DNA of 64,000 nt, taken from the NCBI GenBank assembly GCA_021324435.1, contig JAJPIZ010000006.1:1-64000 (forward strand), written 5' to 3'. Made by a program: the position numbers and the translations under genes. Under the pieces are notes generated by a model. It made no database searches. It was not told where the DNA came from and was given only the letters and a program-made list of their open reading frames with translations. This document shows, one piece after another, positions 9,925 to 18,831 of this stretch (position 1 is the first letter of the stretch; every line of letters begins with the position of its first letter). Origin of the DNA: Anaerolineae bacterium (lineage in GTDB: Bacteria; Chloroflexota; Anaerolineae; Anaerolineales; Villigracilaceae).

Positions 9925-10055
9925 GTATGCAAATTCGTCTCATGTCATTCTGAGCGACCAACGGGAGCGAAGAATCTCGTTTTTTTCGTTCAAAATTTGA
10001 GATTCTTCATCGCTTCGCTCCTCAGAATGACACATGAAATTGATTTTGCATACAC
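9925..10055. repeat. Long imperfect inverted repeat (TGTCATTCTGAG...GAAGAATCTC family)
   Basis: TGTATGCAAATTCGTCTCATGTCATTCTGAGCG ... GAAGAATCTCG / TGAGATTCTTC ... CTCAGAATGACACATGAAATTGATTTTGCATACA. Confidence 0.8.
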
Positions 10056-10079
10056 ACTCTAAGCTTAGAATCGAATCGT

Positions 10080-10541
10080 TTATCCCCACAATGCCGGTTT
10101 GACCACCATCAGAAACACGATGATGACGACGATCACAGCCAGAGCGATTCCAAGTTGGGCGCTGCGCTTCGCCACGGACCGATAAGCGGGCGAATCAAAA
10201 CCGTCTTTATCCAGCGTCTGAATTTGACGTTTGAGCGTGGGCGTGTATCCCAGCGCGGCGATCAGGCCCATGACTATGTACAATACAAGGCCGCTCAACA
10301 GCCACGGCGTGCCGAGAATTGGAATCGGCGCGATGAAGGCCATGATCAGGCCGGTGAGCAGAAGCAGGCCGTAACACGGATTGGCAACGCGGTCGTCAAT
10401 CAGTTTGATGTTGCGCAGGACGAACGGCAGCACGCTCCGCTCGCGCGAGGCGCGTGCAATCCAGATTCCATAGGTCACGTTCGCGCCGACCGCGACGATG
10501 GCTGAAAGAATGTGCAACCATTTTACGAGTAAGAAAAACAT
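10080..10541 (-). CDS. DUF2269-like integral membrane protein
   Basis: MFFLLVKWLHILSAIVAVGANVTYGIWIARA...; four predicted TM segments. Confidence 0.65.
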   Translation of the reverse strand: MFFLLVKWLHILSAIVAVGANVTYGIWIARASRERSVLPFVLRNIKLIDDRVANPCYGLLLLTGLIMAFIAPIPILGTPWLLSGLVLYIVMGLIAALGYTPTLKRQIQTLDKDGFDSPAYRSVAKRSAQLGIALAVIVVIIVFLMVVKPALWG

Positions 10542-10595
10542 AACTCTCTCCTCTTTGAGTTGGGAGTTTGGGCGGACTCTCTGTTTCTGATTTTA

Positions 10596-10725
10596 ACTCA
10601 ACGGTGTGCGTTACCCGCTGGTGGGCGAGACGAGACAACGCCATTTTATCGGAACCAACTTCAAGCCACGCAAAGTGCTTGAAAACGCGCAGACTCCCAC
10701 TTGTCGGCTGCACGCTGTGTTGGGC
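10596..10725. repeat. attC-like recombination site, copy 1 (130 bp)
   Basis: Outer heptamers ACTCAAC (RYYYAAC) and GTTGGGC (GTTRRRY); inner pairing GTGCGTTA...GGTGGG with CCCAC...GGCTGCACGC; shares CGGAACCA and AAAACGCGC blocks with copy 2. Confidence 0.6.
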
Positions 10726-10737
10726 AGAACCTATTGC

Positions 10738-11538
10738 CTAAAGTGAACGAGCGAATTTTATAGTTTTTACCGAGGTGTTTACCATAATATCACGTTCACG
10801 TTTTAGTTGGTTGAGAATATTTGACATAGAATTTTCTGTCACTACTTCTCGACAATACGGAAAATAGAAAACTTGGTGAATATCTCCAACATCTGATGGC
10901 GCTGGTGCAATTCCTTTCAAAATATACCTGTAATACACATACGCCGCTAACACATATGCACCACAAAAATAGTTAACCTTCAGTGAGGTTGGGTTGTCAC
11001 GAAATGTTTTTAGAAATCCTTCATTTACTTTCCGAAGTTCGCCAATTACAACACCAAAATTATGAAGCATGAAGTCAGTTTCTATTTTTTCAGATGCCGA
11101 AGGTAACGTGCTGGGAAGCCATGAAAATAGATCCATGTATTTAGGCTTCATGTCGTTCATCGAGTCCCATAAAACTTCTGCGTTAATGCTGTCCAGTAAA
11201 AGTTGAAAACCGAAATTTCCTAAATGATTTCCAATTATTTTATTGATGGACGGTTCATGAAACAAGTTGATTCTTGCCGAAGAAGGATAATTGGCTATCT
11301 CTTCTTCCAATATTTTCATCGAGCCTTTTGTGAAAGATGACGGAATCGATGAGAGCAATCTTGTCAGACCGTCATGGTATCTTGGTATCTTCTTGAACTC
11401 AATAAACTGTATTGGAGAAAAAACTAAACGATAATTGTTTTCCTGAAGATATTTCTTCAGGCTTTCCCACTTGCTAGGATGTTCTACGAGAAATCGCAAA
11501 ATGTTTGTATCGCAGAAAAACGCTTCTTCATTATCCAT
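10738..11538 (-). CDS. PIN-like domain protein, candidate cassette gene
   Basis: FFCDTNILRFLVEHPSKWESLKKYL...DVGDIHQVFYFPYCREVVTEN; start taken at internal ATG (MDNEEAFF) of ORF 10738..11577. Confidence 0.6.
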   Translation of the reverse strand: MDNEEAFFCDTNILRFLVEHPSKWESLKKYLQENNYRLVFSPIQFIEFKKIPRYHDGLTRLLSSIPSSFTKGSMKILEEEIANYPSSARINLFHEPSINKIIGNHLGNFGFQLLLDSINAEVLWDSMNDMKPKYMDLFSWLPSTLPSASEKIETDFMLHNFGVVIGELRKVNEGFLKTFRDNPTSLKVNYFCGAYVLAAYVYYRYILKGIAPAPSDVGDIHQVFYFPYCREVVTENSMSNILNQLKRERDIMVNTSVKTIKFARSL

Positions 11539-11571
11539 TTTCTTTTTTAGTACGGAGATTATCTTTGTTCT

Positions 11572-11695
11572 GCCCAACGGTTTGCGTTAGCGGCGGCTGG
11601 GGAGAACAAGGCTTGGAAACGGAAAACTGCCCAAGTCCGGAACCAGCCTCCAAAACGCGCCGAGTCCCAGCCGTCCGCTGCACGCTGTGTTGGGC
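11572..11695. repeat. attC-like recombination site, copy 2 (124 bp)
   Basis: GCCCAACGGTTTGCGTTAGCGGCGGCTGGG ... CCCAGCCGTCCGCTGCACGCTGTGTTGGGC; strong imperfect palindrome with RYYYAAC and GTTRRRY ends. Confidence 0.65.
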
Positions 11696-11950
11696 GCAGG
11701 TTGACTGGATAAGCAAGACTCCATTGACCTGCCTTCACGAAGCATTTGCGGCGCAGATAAGACCACTACATTTTACAACCGCTGAGTAGCGCCGCAAGTG
11801 CGGGTGAGCAAACGACATGCCCTGCCACAAGCACACGCCGCGTTGGTTGCGGGGTGTGCGCCACGGACAGGAATGATTCCTCGCCGATCAATCTATACCA
11901 CAACGCGATCGTGTCGTTGAACTCGAATGACAACAAAACTCAAAAATATT

Positions 11951-12003
11951 CCTGCGCCCAACTAGTGTTTATACGGCCAGCGTCCGCATAACGGCTTTTA
12001 GGC
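11951..12003. repeat. Possible third, degenerate or short attC-like boundary
   Basis: CCTGCGCCCAAC (11951-11962) is the exact inverse of GTTGGGCGCAGG at 11689-11700; followed by ATACGGCCAGCGTCCGCAT hairpin. Confidence 0.35.
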
Positions 12004-12044
12004 GGCGGAAGATTGATAAAATCTGTATGGATTATATTACGCTG

Positions 12045-12152
12045 TCAAGCCTTTGGCCTGTACTCGAACCTGAACCCCTCGATCACCACATACGGCTGAT
12101 ATTCGCCGTAACTCACGGTCCTCACGCGGCGGGCGATTTCGTCCTTGCTCAT
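12045..12152 (-). pseudogene. Short coding remnant (35 aa readable)
   Basis: Reverse strand reads MSKDEIARRVRTVSYGEYQPYVVIEGFRFEYRPKA*; the reading continues upstream as FNELFRITPN before a stop, suggesting a truncated C-terminus. Confidence 0.35.
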
Positions 12153-12210
12153 ATTGGGCGTGATTCGGAACAGTTCGTTGAACTATTTGCTCTGATAAAT
12201 TGAACATCTC

Positions 12211-12873
12211 CTACAAATATTTTTCTCCGGCCACACGCTGTCGTTGTATTTTGGCGGGAGATCCAAATGCAACAACGTTATCAGGAATATTATTAAGGAC
12301 AATCGAACCTGCCCCGATAACCGTGTGTGTGCCTATCCTGACGTTGTGAATGACCTTCGCTCCCAGAGAGAGGACACTGTAGTTGCCGATTGTCACATCT
12401 CCGCCGGTGATTGCCCCCGGAGCGACTGTCACAAAGTCGCCGATCTGATTGTCGTGGTCAATCGACGCGCTGGTGTTGATAATACAATGTTTTCCAATCT
12501 TTGAATCACTATTGATGATCGCCCCGGCCATAACGACTGTACCCCCGCCTATGGACACTCCTCTGGCAATCTGCGCCGACGGGTGGATGGCTGTGATAAA
12601 TTGAAGGTCGGGAAGCGCCTCGATCATCGCGGATGCCACTTGTGCCCTGACCCAGTTATCCCCGATTGCCACAATGACTCCAACCACTGACTTGGACCTG
12701 GAAATTTCCGGTAATTCTTTTCGCGTGCCGAGGATAGAATAACCAAAGCATACTGTCCCTTTTGGTTTCAAGTCGTCAATAAGCCCTGCGATATCATACT
12801 GACCTTGTTTCTCAACGATGTCAATGATCGTTTTCGCGTGGCCGGATGAACCAATGATGAGGATGTTTTGCAA
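12211..12873 (-). CDS. NeuD/PglD-like sugar O-acyltransferase, left-handed beta-helix
   Basis: MQNILIIGSSGHAKTIIDIVEKQGQYDIAGLIDD...; hexapeptide repeats in the C-terminal half. Confidence 0.88.
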   Translation of the reverse strand: MQNILIIGSSGHAKTIIDIVEKQGQYDIAGLIDDLKPKGTVCFGYSILGTRKELPEISRSKSVVGVIVAIGDNWVRAQVASAMIEALPDLQFITAIHPSAQIARGVSIGGGTVVMAGAIINSDSKIGKHCIINTSASIDHDNQIGDFVTVAPGAITGGDVTIGNYSVLSLGAKVIHNVRIGTHTVIGAGSIVLNNIPDNVVAFGSPAKIQRQRVAGEKYL

Positions 12874-12935
12874 GGGAAAAGCCTGCCTTCTGCATATCCC
12901 CGAAAAGGGGGGAGCCGATGAGGGAGTAAAAGCAA

Positions 12936-13502
12936 TTATAAGCGCACGGCAAGGCCAAAGTCGGAGGGAAGAAGCGAATACATCACCGCGTCGTGGACGC
13001 GCGCGCCGACCACCATCCGGTTATGCAAAATCCCCTCGCGATGCGCGCCGATCTTGTCCGCGACCTTTTGACTGGCTTCGTTTTCCACAGCGACGACAAT
13101 TTCCACGCGAATCAATTTCAATCGTTCGAACGCGAAGCGCGCCGCGAGGCGGGTGGCGCGCCCGGCATAGCCGTGTCCGCGTTGCGTGCTTCGAATCCAA
13201 TAGCCGAGGTTGCAGAAATGATAGAGCGGATGAATCTGGCTGAGACTCAATCCGCCGAGGAAGGTCTGGGTTTGCGCCTCGGTGATCGCAAAACCGTAAT
13301 AACTGCCCTCGTTCCAGCGCGCCTGCGCCAGCGTGATCCAGTCGCGCGTTTCCCTTTTTTGATAATTGTCATGCGCCCATGACATCCACGGCTTGAGTTC
13401 GGCAAGCGATTCGCAGACCGCATCGTACATGGATGTGACATCGTCTGCGCGCAGAGGCCGCAGAACAATGACGCCGTCGCTGGAGACTGTGGAGGAAAAC
13501 AT
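12936..13502 (-). CDS. RimJ/RimL-type GNAT N-acetyltransferase
   Basis: VIVLRPLRADDVTSMYDAV...NLGYWIRSTQRGHGYAGRATRLAARFAFERLKLIRVEIVVAVENEASQKVADKIGAHREG. Confidence 0.9.
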   Translation of the reverse strand: MFSSTVSSDGVIVLRPLRADDVTSMYDAVCESLAELKPWMSWAHDNYQKRETRDWITLAQARWNEGSYYGFAITEAQTQTFLGGLSLSQIHPLYHFCNLGYWIRSTQRGHGYAGRATRLAARFAFERLKLIRVEIVVAVENEASQKVADKIGAHREGILHNRMVVGARVHDAVMYSLLPSDFGLAVRL

Positions 13503-13589
13503 TAGCCGCGTGCTGATTTTTGGTTCGGTCGTGACAGTGAGTGGTCGTCCTGTGAAAAAGAAAACCTGCGCCAAGCGCAGGTCGAATGC

Positions 13590-14249
13590 TTAGACGGAAA
13601 TATATTCCCGCAGATTATGCTCCACCGCGTACGCGGCCGCCTCAGCGCGATTGTTCACGCCCAATTTGGAAAGGATGCTCGAAACATAATTTCGCACCGT
13701 CCCCTCGCCGAGGAAAAGCGACTTGGCGATTTCGCGATTGGTCTTGCCTTCCGAGACCAATAACAGCACATGTTTTTCCTGTTGACTCAGATGAGCGAAC
13801 GCCGACGCTTCTTCTTCCTTGACCGCGCGACGGACTTCCTGAAACACGCGCTGAGTCACCGCCGGGTCCAAAAGCGCCTCGCCGCGGCTGACTGCCTCGA
13901 GCGCCTTGACCAAGTCATCGCTTCCGATCTGTTTCAAAATATATCCCGAAGCGCCGGCGCGGATGGCCGAGAACAACATTTCATCTTCGGCGTAGGATGT
14001 CAACATGATGACCTTCGTGCCGGGGAACTTCGTGACGATCTCTTCGCAGGCCTCAATGCCCGACGTGCCCGGCAGGCGGATGTCCATGATGACGACCTCG
14101 GGCTTGAGCGACGCGACCTGCTCGAGGGCCTCGCGCGCCGATCCCGCCTCGCCCACGACATCGAACTGGGGATGTCGTTCCAACAGCGACTTCAGGCCCA
14201 GACGAACTACCTCGTGATCGTCCACCAATATGATTCTTTGTTTTGCCAT
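13590..14249 (-). CDS. NarL/FixJ-family response regulator (REC + LuxR HTH)
   Basis: [26 protein letters not shown]...[10 protein letters not shown]...; [38 protein letters not shown]. Confidence 0.93.
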   Translation of the reverse strand: MAKQRIILVDDHEVVRLGLKSLLERHPQFDVVGEAGSAREALEQVASLKPEVVIMDIRLPGTSGIEACEEIVTKFPGTKVIMLTSYAEDEMLFSAIRAGASGYILKQIGSDDLVKALEAVSRGEALLDPAVTQRVFQEVRRAVKEEEASAFAHLSQQEKHVLLLVSEGKTNREIAKSLFLGEGTVRNYVSSILSKLGVNNRAEAAAYAVEHNLREYISV

Positions 14250-14326
14250 GGGGAATATTTTCCTCCGAAATATCTGCAAAAGCAGTATAGTCGAGAGAGG
14301 AATGTCTGACAAGGGCGGTTAAACGA

Positions 14327-14354
14327 GCAAGGGCGAGGTATGCCTCGCCCTTGC
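14327..14354. terminator. Palindrome GCAAGGGCGAGGTATGCCTCGCCCTTGC (terminator or dispersed palindrome)
   Basis: 12-bp arms with a 4-nt loop, between hsp20 3' end and response-regulator 5' end. Confidence 0.5.
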
Positions 14355-14371
14355 AATCGCATTGGATTTTG

Positions 14372-14812
14372 TTATTTGGCCTTGACGGTGATTGTCTTGG
14401 GTTTGACCTCTTCGGCTTTGGGTAGCGTCACGGTCAGCATACCGTCTTCGAATTCCGCCTTGGCTTTGTCGGAGACCACCGCGATGGGCAACATCACACT
14501 GCGTTCGAAGGCACCCCAGTGCTGTTCGCGGATGTGATAGTTCTTATCCTTGGTCTCGCTCTTTTCCTTCCTCTCGCCTTTGATGGTCAGCAGGTCGCCG
14601 GTCACATTGATCTGCACTTCGTCGGCCTTTATGCCGGGCAGGGCAACCTTCACGACCACCTCGTCATCGGTTTGATACATGTCGATGGCCGGACCGCGCC
14701 AGCCGTCGGTCAGACCGAATGGGCGGGTAAAGGCATCATCGAAGAGACGATCCATGGCCTCGCGCAGAGTCACCATCTCGCGCATCGGCTCCCAACGAAT
14801 TAGATTGGACAT
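14372..14812 (-). CDS. Hsp20/alpha-crystallin family small heat shock protein
   Basis: MSNLIRWEPMREMVTLREAMDRLFDDAF...; ACD ending VTLPKAEEVKPKTITVK. Confidence 0.94.
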   Translation of the reverse strand: MSNLIRWEPMREMVTLREAMDRLFDDAFTRPFGLTDGWRGPAIDMYQTDDEVVVKVALPGIKADEVQINVTGDLLTIKGERKEKSETKDKNYHIREQHWGAFERSVMLPIAVVSDKAKAEFEDGMLTVTLPKAEEVKPKTITVKAK

Positions 14813-14908
14813 AGCAACCTCCTTCTAAATAGTTGGATTGATGCCCTTAATATAAAAAGCCTGCGTTAGAAAAACGTAGGCCTTGCATAAAAGATCCATT
14901 AAAAACTG

Positions 14909-14934
14909 CAAGGGCACAGCGACGCTGTGCCCTT
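14909..14934. terminator. Palindrome AAGGGCACAGCGACGCTGTGCCCTT, candidate terminator
   Basis: 12-bp arms with a 1-nt centre; just downstream of the minus-strand response regulator. Confidence 0.5.
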
Positions 14935-14939
14935 ATATG

Positions 14940-15659
14940 TTATTTGGCTTTCTCTCGCCGGAAATCCACAAATCGGTATCCCACGCCGCGTTCGGTGAGA
15001 ATATATTTCGGGTCGGCAGGGTCCTTCTCCAATTTCTGGCGCAGGTAGTTGATGTAGAGCCGGACGTAATGCGGTTCGTCGCGGTATTCGTAGCCCCAGA
15101 CTTTTTGCAATAGCTGGTCATGTGAAACGACCCAGCCCGCGTTCTGCACGAGATGGAAGAGCAGGCGATATTCCGTGGGTCGCAATTTGACCAGTTTGCC
15201 CTCCAGCCAGATTTCACGGCGGTCGAAGTCAATTTTCAGGCGGTCGTCTATTTCCATTAATCCGTGCATCGAGCCGCTGGCGGACTCTGTGCGGCGCAAG
15301 ACTGCTTTGACGCGGCTGACCAGTTCGCGGGGACTGAACGGCTTGGTGATGTAATCATCCGCTCCCAGTTCCAGGCCGCGGACGCGGTCATCTTCCTCGC
15401 CTTTGGCGGTCAGCATGATAACCGGGACACTGCTCACTTCGCGAATCGTTTCCAACACTTCGAAGCCGTCAATATCGGGCATCATCACGTCGAGCAGAAC
15501 AAGATCGGGCGTATCGCGCAGTTTATCAATGGCTTGTTTGCCGTTAAAGGCTTCCATCACCTGAAAGCCGTCGTGCTCCAGGTTCATGCGGATGAAGCGC
15601 ACCATGCGTTCCTCATCGTCCACGATGAGGATGCGTCGTCGGTCGAACTCTTCGGTCAT
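14940..15659 (-). CDS. OmpR/PhoB-family response regulator
   Basis: [30 protein letters not shown]...[19 protein letters not shown]; winged-helix DNA-binding C-terminus. Confidence 0.94.
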   Translation of the reverse strand: MTEEFDRRRILIVDDEERMVRFIRMNLEHDGFQVMEAFNGKQAIDKLRDTPDLVLLDVMMPDIDGFEVLETIREVSSVPVIMLTAKGEEDDRVRGLELGADDYITKPFSPRELVSRVKAVLRRTESASGSMHGLMEIDDRLKIDFDRREIWLEGKLVKLRPTEYRLLFHLVQNAGWVVSHDQLLQKVWGYEYRDEPHYVRLYINYLRQKLEKDPADPKYILTERGVGYRFVDFRREKAK

Positions 15660-15660
15660 G

Positions 15661-15903
15661 TCACTCCCTCACAAAGCCGATGATCTTTTCTTCCTCTTCG
15701 CTGGCCAGCACTTCGATCAAGGTCAATTTTTCGATGGGCCAGATCACCTTCACTACATTGTGTTCGAGATAATGCAGGTCTTTTCCGTCACGCTGGCGCG
15801 GATTGCTGAGGGTAATGATCGTGTCGGAGGGTTTGGGTAGTTCCTCGACTTCGCCGACGACCGGCACATCTCCGCTAAGATGCAAAATCACAGTGTAAGC
15901 CAT
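15661..15903 (-). CDS. Small hypothetical protein
   Basis: [56 protein letters not shown]...; internal start of ORF 15661..16023. Confidence 0.65.
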   Translation of the reverse strand: MAYTVILHLSGDVPVVGEVEELPKPSDTIITLSNPRQRDGKDLHYLEHNVVKVIWPIEKLTLIEVLASEEEEKIIGFVRE

Positions 15904-15922
15904 AACGTTCCTTTCTATAATT

Positions 15923-16438
15923 TTATGCGGCCTTGAGCAAAACTTGGATCTTAAGTTTGCCGAGCGCCACGACATCGCCGTTGCCCAGCGGGGTTTCTTC
16001 GTTTGGGTTGAGGCGCTTGCCATTGATATACGTTCCGTTTGACGAGCCGAGGTCCATCAACAGGACGCGGCTGGCATCGCGTTTGATGACGGCGTGCAGA
16101 CGCGAGACGCCGCTGGCGTAGGCTTGATATGGCGAGAGGTCAATATCGGGCATGATGGGCTGGCCCTCGCTGATTCGCCCGAGCGTGAACTCGTTGCGTT
16201 CCGAAAGTGGAAGCACCTGGCCTGTGTCCAGCAAATGGAGCGTAACCCAGTTGTTGCTTAGAACAACGGGCGGCGTGGTAGGCGAAACCGGCGACTTTTT
16301 TTTGATCGCCTCACGCACCTGTGACGTTGATATATTTTGTGTAGTGAGCGAATCCGCCCCGCTCAATTGAGCGCCGCATTCACTACAGAACAATGCTCCC
16401 GCCATGTTGGTATGATTGCAATTCGAGCAAACGATCAT
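15923..16438 (-). CDS. Zinc-ribbon + FHA domain protein
   Basis: CSNCNHTNMAGALFCSECGAQL N-terminus; FHA motifs FTLGR, GVSRLHAVI, DLGSSNGTYINGKRL. Confidence 0.93.
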   Translation of the reverse strand: MIVCSNCNHTNMAGALFCSECGAQLSGADSLTTQNISTSQVREAIKKKSPVSPTTPPVVLSNNWVTLHLLDTGQVLPLSERNEFTLGRISEGQPIMPDIDLSPYQAYASGVSRLHAVIKRDASRVLLMDLGSSNGTYINGKRLNPNEETPLGNGDVVALGKLKIQVLLKAA

Positions 16439-17919
16439 TTCGATCCCTCCGCGGCCGACAGCAACAAAGCCCTCGTACCATACTTAATTTCTTTTTCGCC
16501 CTCCTGGCTGGGAGCCTGCATGCGTTCCATGTTCTCAGCTTCGAGAAGGGTGGTCTTTGCCAGTTGTTTTTCGCCCTGTGTCAATAGTAAAGATGCCAGA
16601 TTCTTCAGGTGACGTGTGGCCTGTACGTAGTCATGCGCCTCGGCCTCTTCGCGGGCGCGCTCCTGCATTCGATACAGGGTCAGGCGCGAGAGGGCGCTGA
16701 GAATGGCCGGAGGCGGCGCGTCGTTCTGTGATTCGCCTCCCGCTTCACGGTCCAGTTTGAGGCGAATGGGCGGAATCGGTGTGGGGTGCGCGGTGGCAAT
16801 CACTTTTAACGTTCCGTCCAGCAGTGTAACCAGATCCGCCTGCGATGCCGATGGCTGGATGACAAATTCAAATAAAACGTTAAGAGGCGTATCCTGCAAA
16901 ATGGGGCCGAGGCGGAGCGGACTTTCCACGCGGATCGGCCCGCTCTCCGGCTGAAGTCGGAAAGCATAATTGATCTGTATCCCCCCGGCCTCTTTGAATT
17001 CGAGGGTTACATCTTCCGCCAATGTGTTGGCGAGTGAGTTGAACTTTTCCATCAGAAGGCGTTGAATGTCTTGCGGCTTCGAGATGTATGAACTGTTGCC
17101 TCCGGTGCGGCTGGCAATGGCATCCAGAAAAATATCGTTCCAATCCTGCCCGATGCCCAGCGCGCTGATGCCGATGTTGAGACGGGCGGCTTCTTCTGCC
17201 AATTGGAGACAGGATTGTTCATCGCCGTAGGTGTGACCGTCGGTGAGCAGGATGATGTGATTGACGCGTCTTGAATCCAGCCCGCGGCGCACTTCCTCGA
17301 AGGCCGCCTCGAGGCCGCGAAAGATTTCGGTGGAGCCTCCGGTTTGCAGCATTTGAACGCGCCCTTGCAATTTGGCGCGGTCGGTCTGATACGACGCGGG
17401 CACAACGACCTCAGCGCGGTCGCTGAAGGCGACCACGCTGAAAATATCCTCCGCCCGCAGAGAGCGCATGATCTGAGCCGCGGTCGCTTTGACCATGTCA
17501 ATTTTTTCGCCTTGCATGGAGGTGGAGCGGTCGAGCAAAAGGCAGATATTAAGAGGCGGCGCGGGAATTTTTTCGCTGGCTTCACGCGGACCGGCCTCGA
17601 GCAGTACATAAATCAATTGCGGTTCATCGAGGTGAACCAGCGCGGGGCGGCTGTATTGAATGCGATGCTTTATGAACGAAGAGGGCGATTCCTCTTTGGG
17701 GAGAGTCGCATCATATTGCGCGCGGCGTTTGGGATTCGATAGAACCTCGTATGCCTGCTGGACCTCGAGAAAAATTTCCGTTTCACCGGCCAGTTTGTTT
17801 TTATCGGGGTGCAGTCTTTGCGCGGCCTCATAATAAGCGCGCTTGATTTCCTCTGCGGTTGCGTCGCGCAGAATACCGAGAAGGGCGTAATAGTCCCTCT
17901 GTTCCTTCGGCATTTTCAT
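16435..17919 (-). CDS. DnaJ domain + von Willebrand factor A domain protein
   Basis: YYALLGILRDATAEEIKRAYYEAAQRLHPDKNK (J domain with HPD); MIDAS LLLDRSTSMQGEKIDM. Confidence 0.9.
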   Translation of the reverse strand: MKMPKEQRDYYALLGILRDATAEEIKRAYYEAAQRLHPDKNKLAGETEIFLEVQQAYEVLSNPKRRAQYDATLPKEESPSSFIKHRIQYSRPALVHLDEPQLIYVLLEAGPREASEKIPAPPLNICLLLDRSTSMQGEKIDMVKATAAQIMRSLRAEDIFSVVAFSDRAEVVVPASYQTDRAKLQGRVQMLQTGGSTEIFRGLEAAFEEVRRGLDSRRVNHIILLTDGHTYGDEQSCLQLAEEAARLNIGISALGIGQDWNDIFLDAIASRTGGNSSYISKPQDIQRLLMEKFNSLANTLAEDVTLEFKEAGGIQINYAFRLQPESGPIRVESPLRLGPILQDTPLNVLFEFVIQPSASQADLVTLLDGTLKVIATAHPTPIPPIRLKLDREAGGESQNDAPPPAILSALSRLTLYRMQERAREEAEAHDYVQATRHLKNLASLLLTQGEKQLAKTTLLEAENMERMQAPSQEGEKEIKYGTRALLLSAAEGSK

Positions 17920-18815
17920 CCCACCATTTGAACAAGAATCACGCTGATGTTATCGGGTCCGCCTGCCATGTTGGCCGCGGTGACCATGTTCTGACAAGCG
18001 CGTTGTAAATTGGGAGCCTCCGTGAGGGAGTGCAAAATATCCTGCTCAGCCACCACACCCCACAACCCATCACTGCATAACATAAGCGTGCCATTGGCTG
18101 GGAACGGAATGGTGAACACATCTACGTCCAGCACATCTCCCTGACCGAGAGCGCGGATCAATACATTTCGGTGCGGGAAGGAGGCGGCCTCTTCTTTATT
18201 CAAATGACCCAATTCTTCAAGACGTTTGACGAGCGAATGATCGCGTGTGATCTGTTCCACGCGTCCCGCGGGATAAATGGCATAGGCGCGACTGTCACCG
18301 ACGTGCCCGATCGTGACTTGTTCCCCCACCACCAGCGCGGCTGTGACCGTTGTGCCCGAACCGGGCGCGTCTTTCTGGACCACGCGGTGGGCCTCCTTAA
18401 TCGAACTTTCCATGATCTCCTGAAGCGATTCTTCCGGCTGTTGCGTTGGAATGGTAAAGAGATACGAGTGGAACTTGCGCATGATGTATCCTGCAACGAC
18501 GCGGATGGCCGCGTTGCTGGCAACTTCGCCGTATTGATGTCCGCCCATGCCGTCGGCCACAATGTATAAACCGAAGGGGACGTTGTTGGCTTTTCCAGCC
18601 ATAGTACTGGTGATCGCCACCAGGCTATCTTCATTGTGATCCCGTTGTTTGCCCACCGATTGGCCCGTCGCCGCGACCAGTTGTTGTATTTCAAACTGCA
18701 TGTTCTGGTTGTGGACAATGGATTGGATCTGCTGATCCGAAAGCGGCGCGGTGGTGGCGGTTTCGGCGCGCTTATTATCGTTGCCTCCAAACAATTTGCG
18801 GAAAAAGTCAAACAT
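17916..18815 (-). CDS. PP2C-family Ser/Thr protein phosphatase
   Basis: VADGMGGHQYGEVASNAAIRVV, TVTAALVVGEQVTIGHVGDSRAYAI, MLCSDGLWGVV, AGGPDNISVI. Confidence 0.92.
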   Translation of the reverse strand: MFDFFRKLFGGNDNKRAETATTAPLSDQQIQSIVHNQNMQFEIQQLVAATGQSVGKQRDHNEDSLVAITSTMAGKANNVPFGLYIVADGMGGHQYGEVASNAAIRVVAGYIMRKFHSYLFTIPTQQPEESLQEIMESSIKEAHRVVQKDAPGSGTTVTAALVVGEQVTIGHVGDSRAYAIYPAGRVEQITRDHSLVKRLEELGHLNKEEAASFPHRNVLIRALGQGDVLDVDVFTIPFPANGTLMLCSDGLWGVVAEQDILHSLTEAPNLQRACQNMVTAANMAGGPDNISVILVQMVG

Positions 18816-18831
18816 ACAGCCGTCTCCTTGG

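Noticed and set aside
11505-11789. 94 aa + strand ORF crossing the attC-like site
   Set aside because: Lies over the start of the PIN-like gene and the palindromic site; translation has no domain character.
10080-12210. Classical IS element or prophage around the attC-like sites
   Set aside because: No transposase, integrase, phage structural gene or clear target-site duplication could be read.
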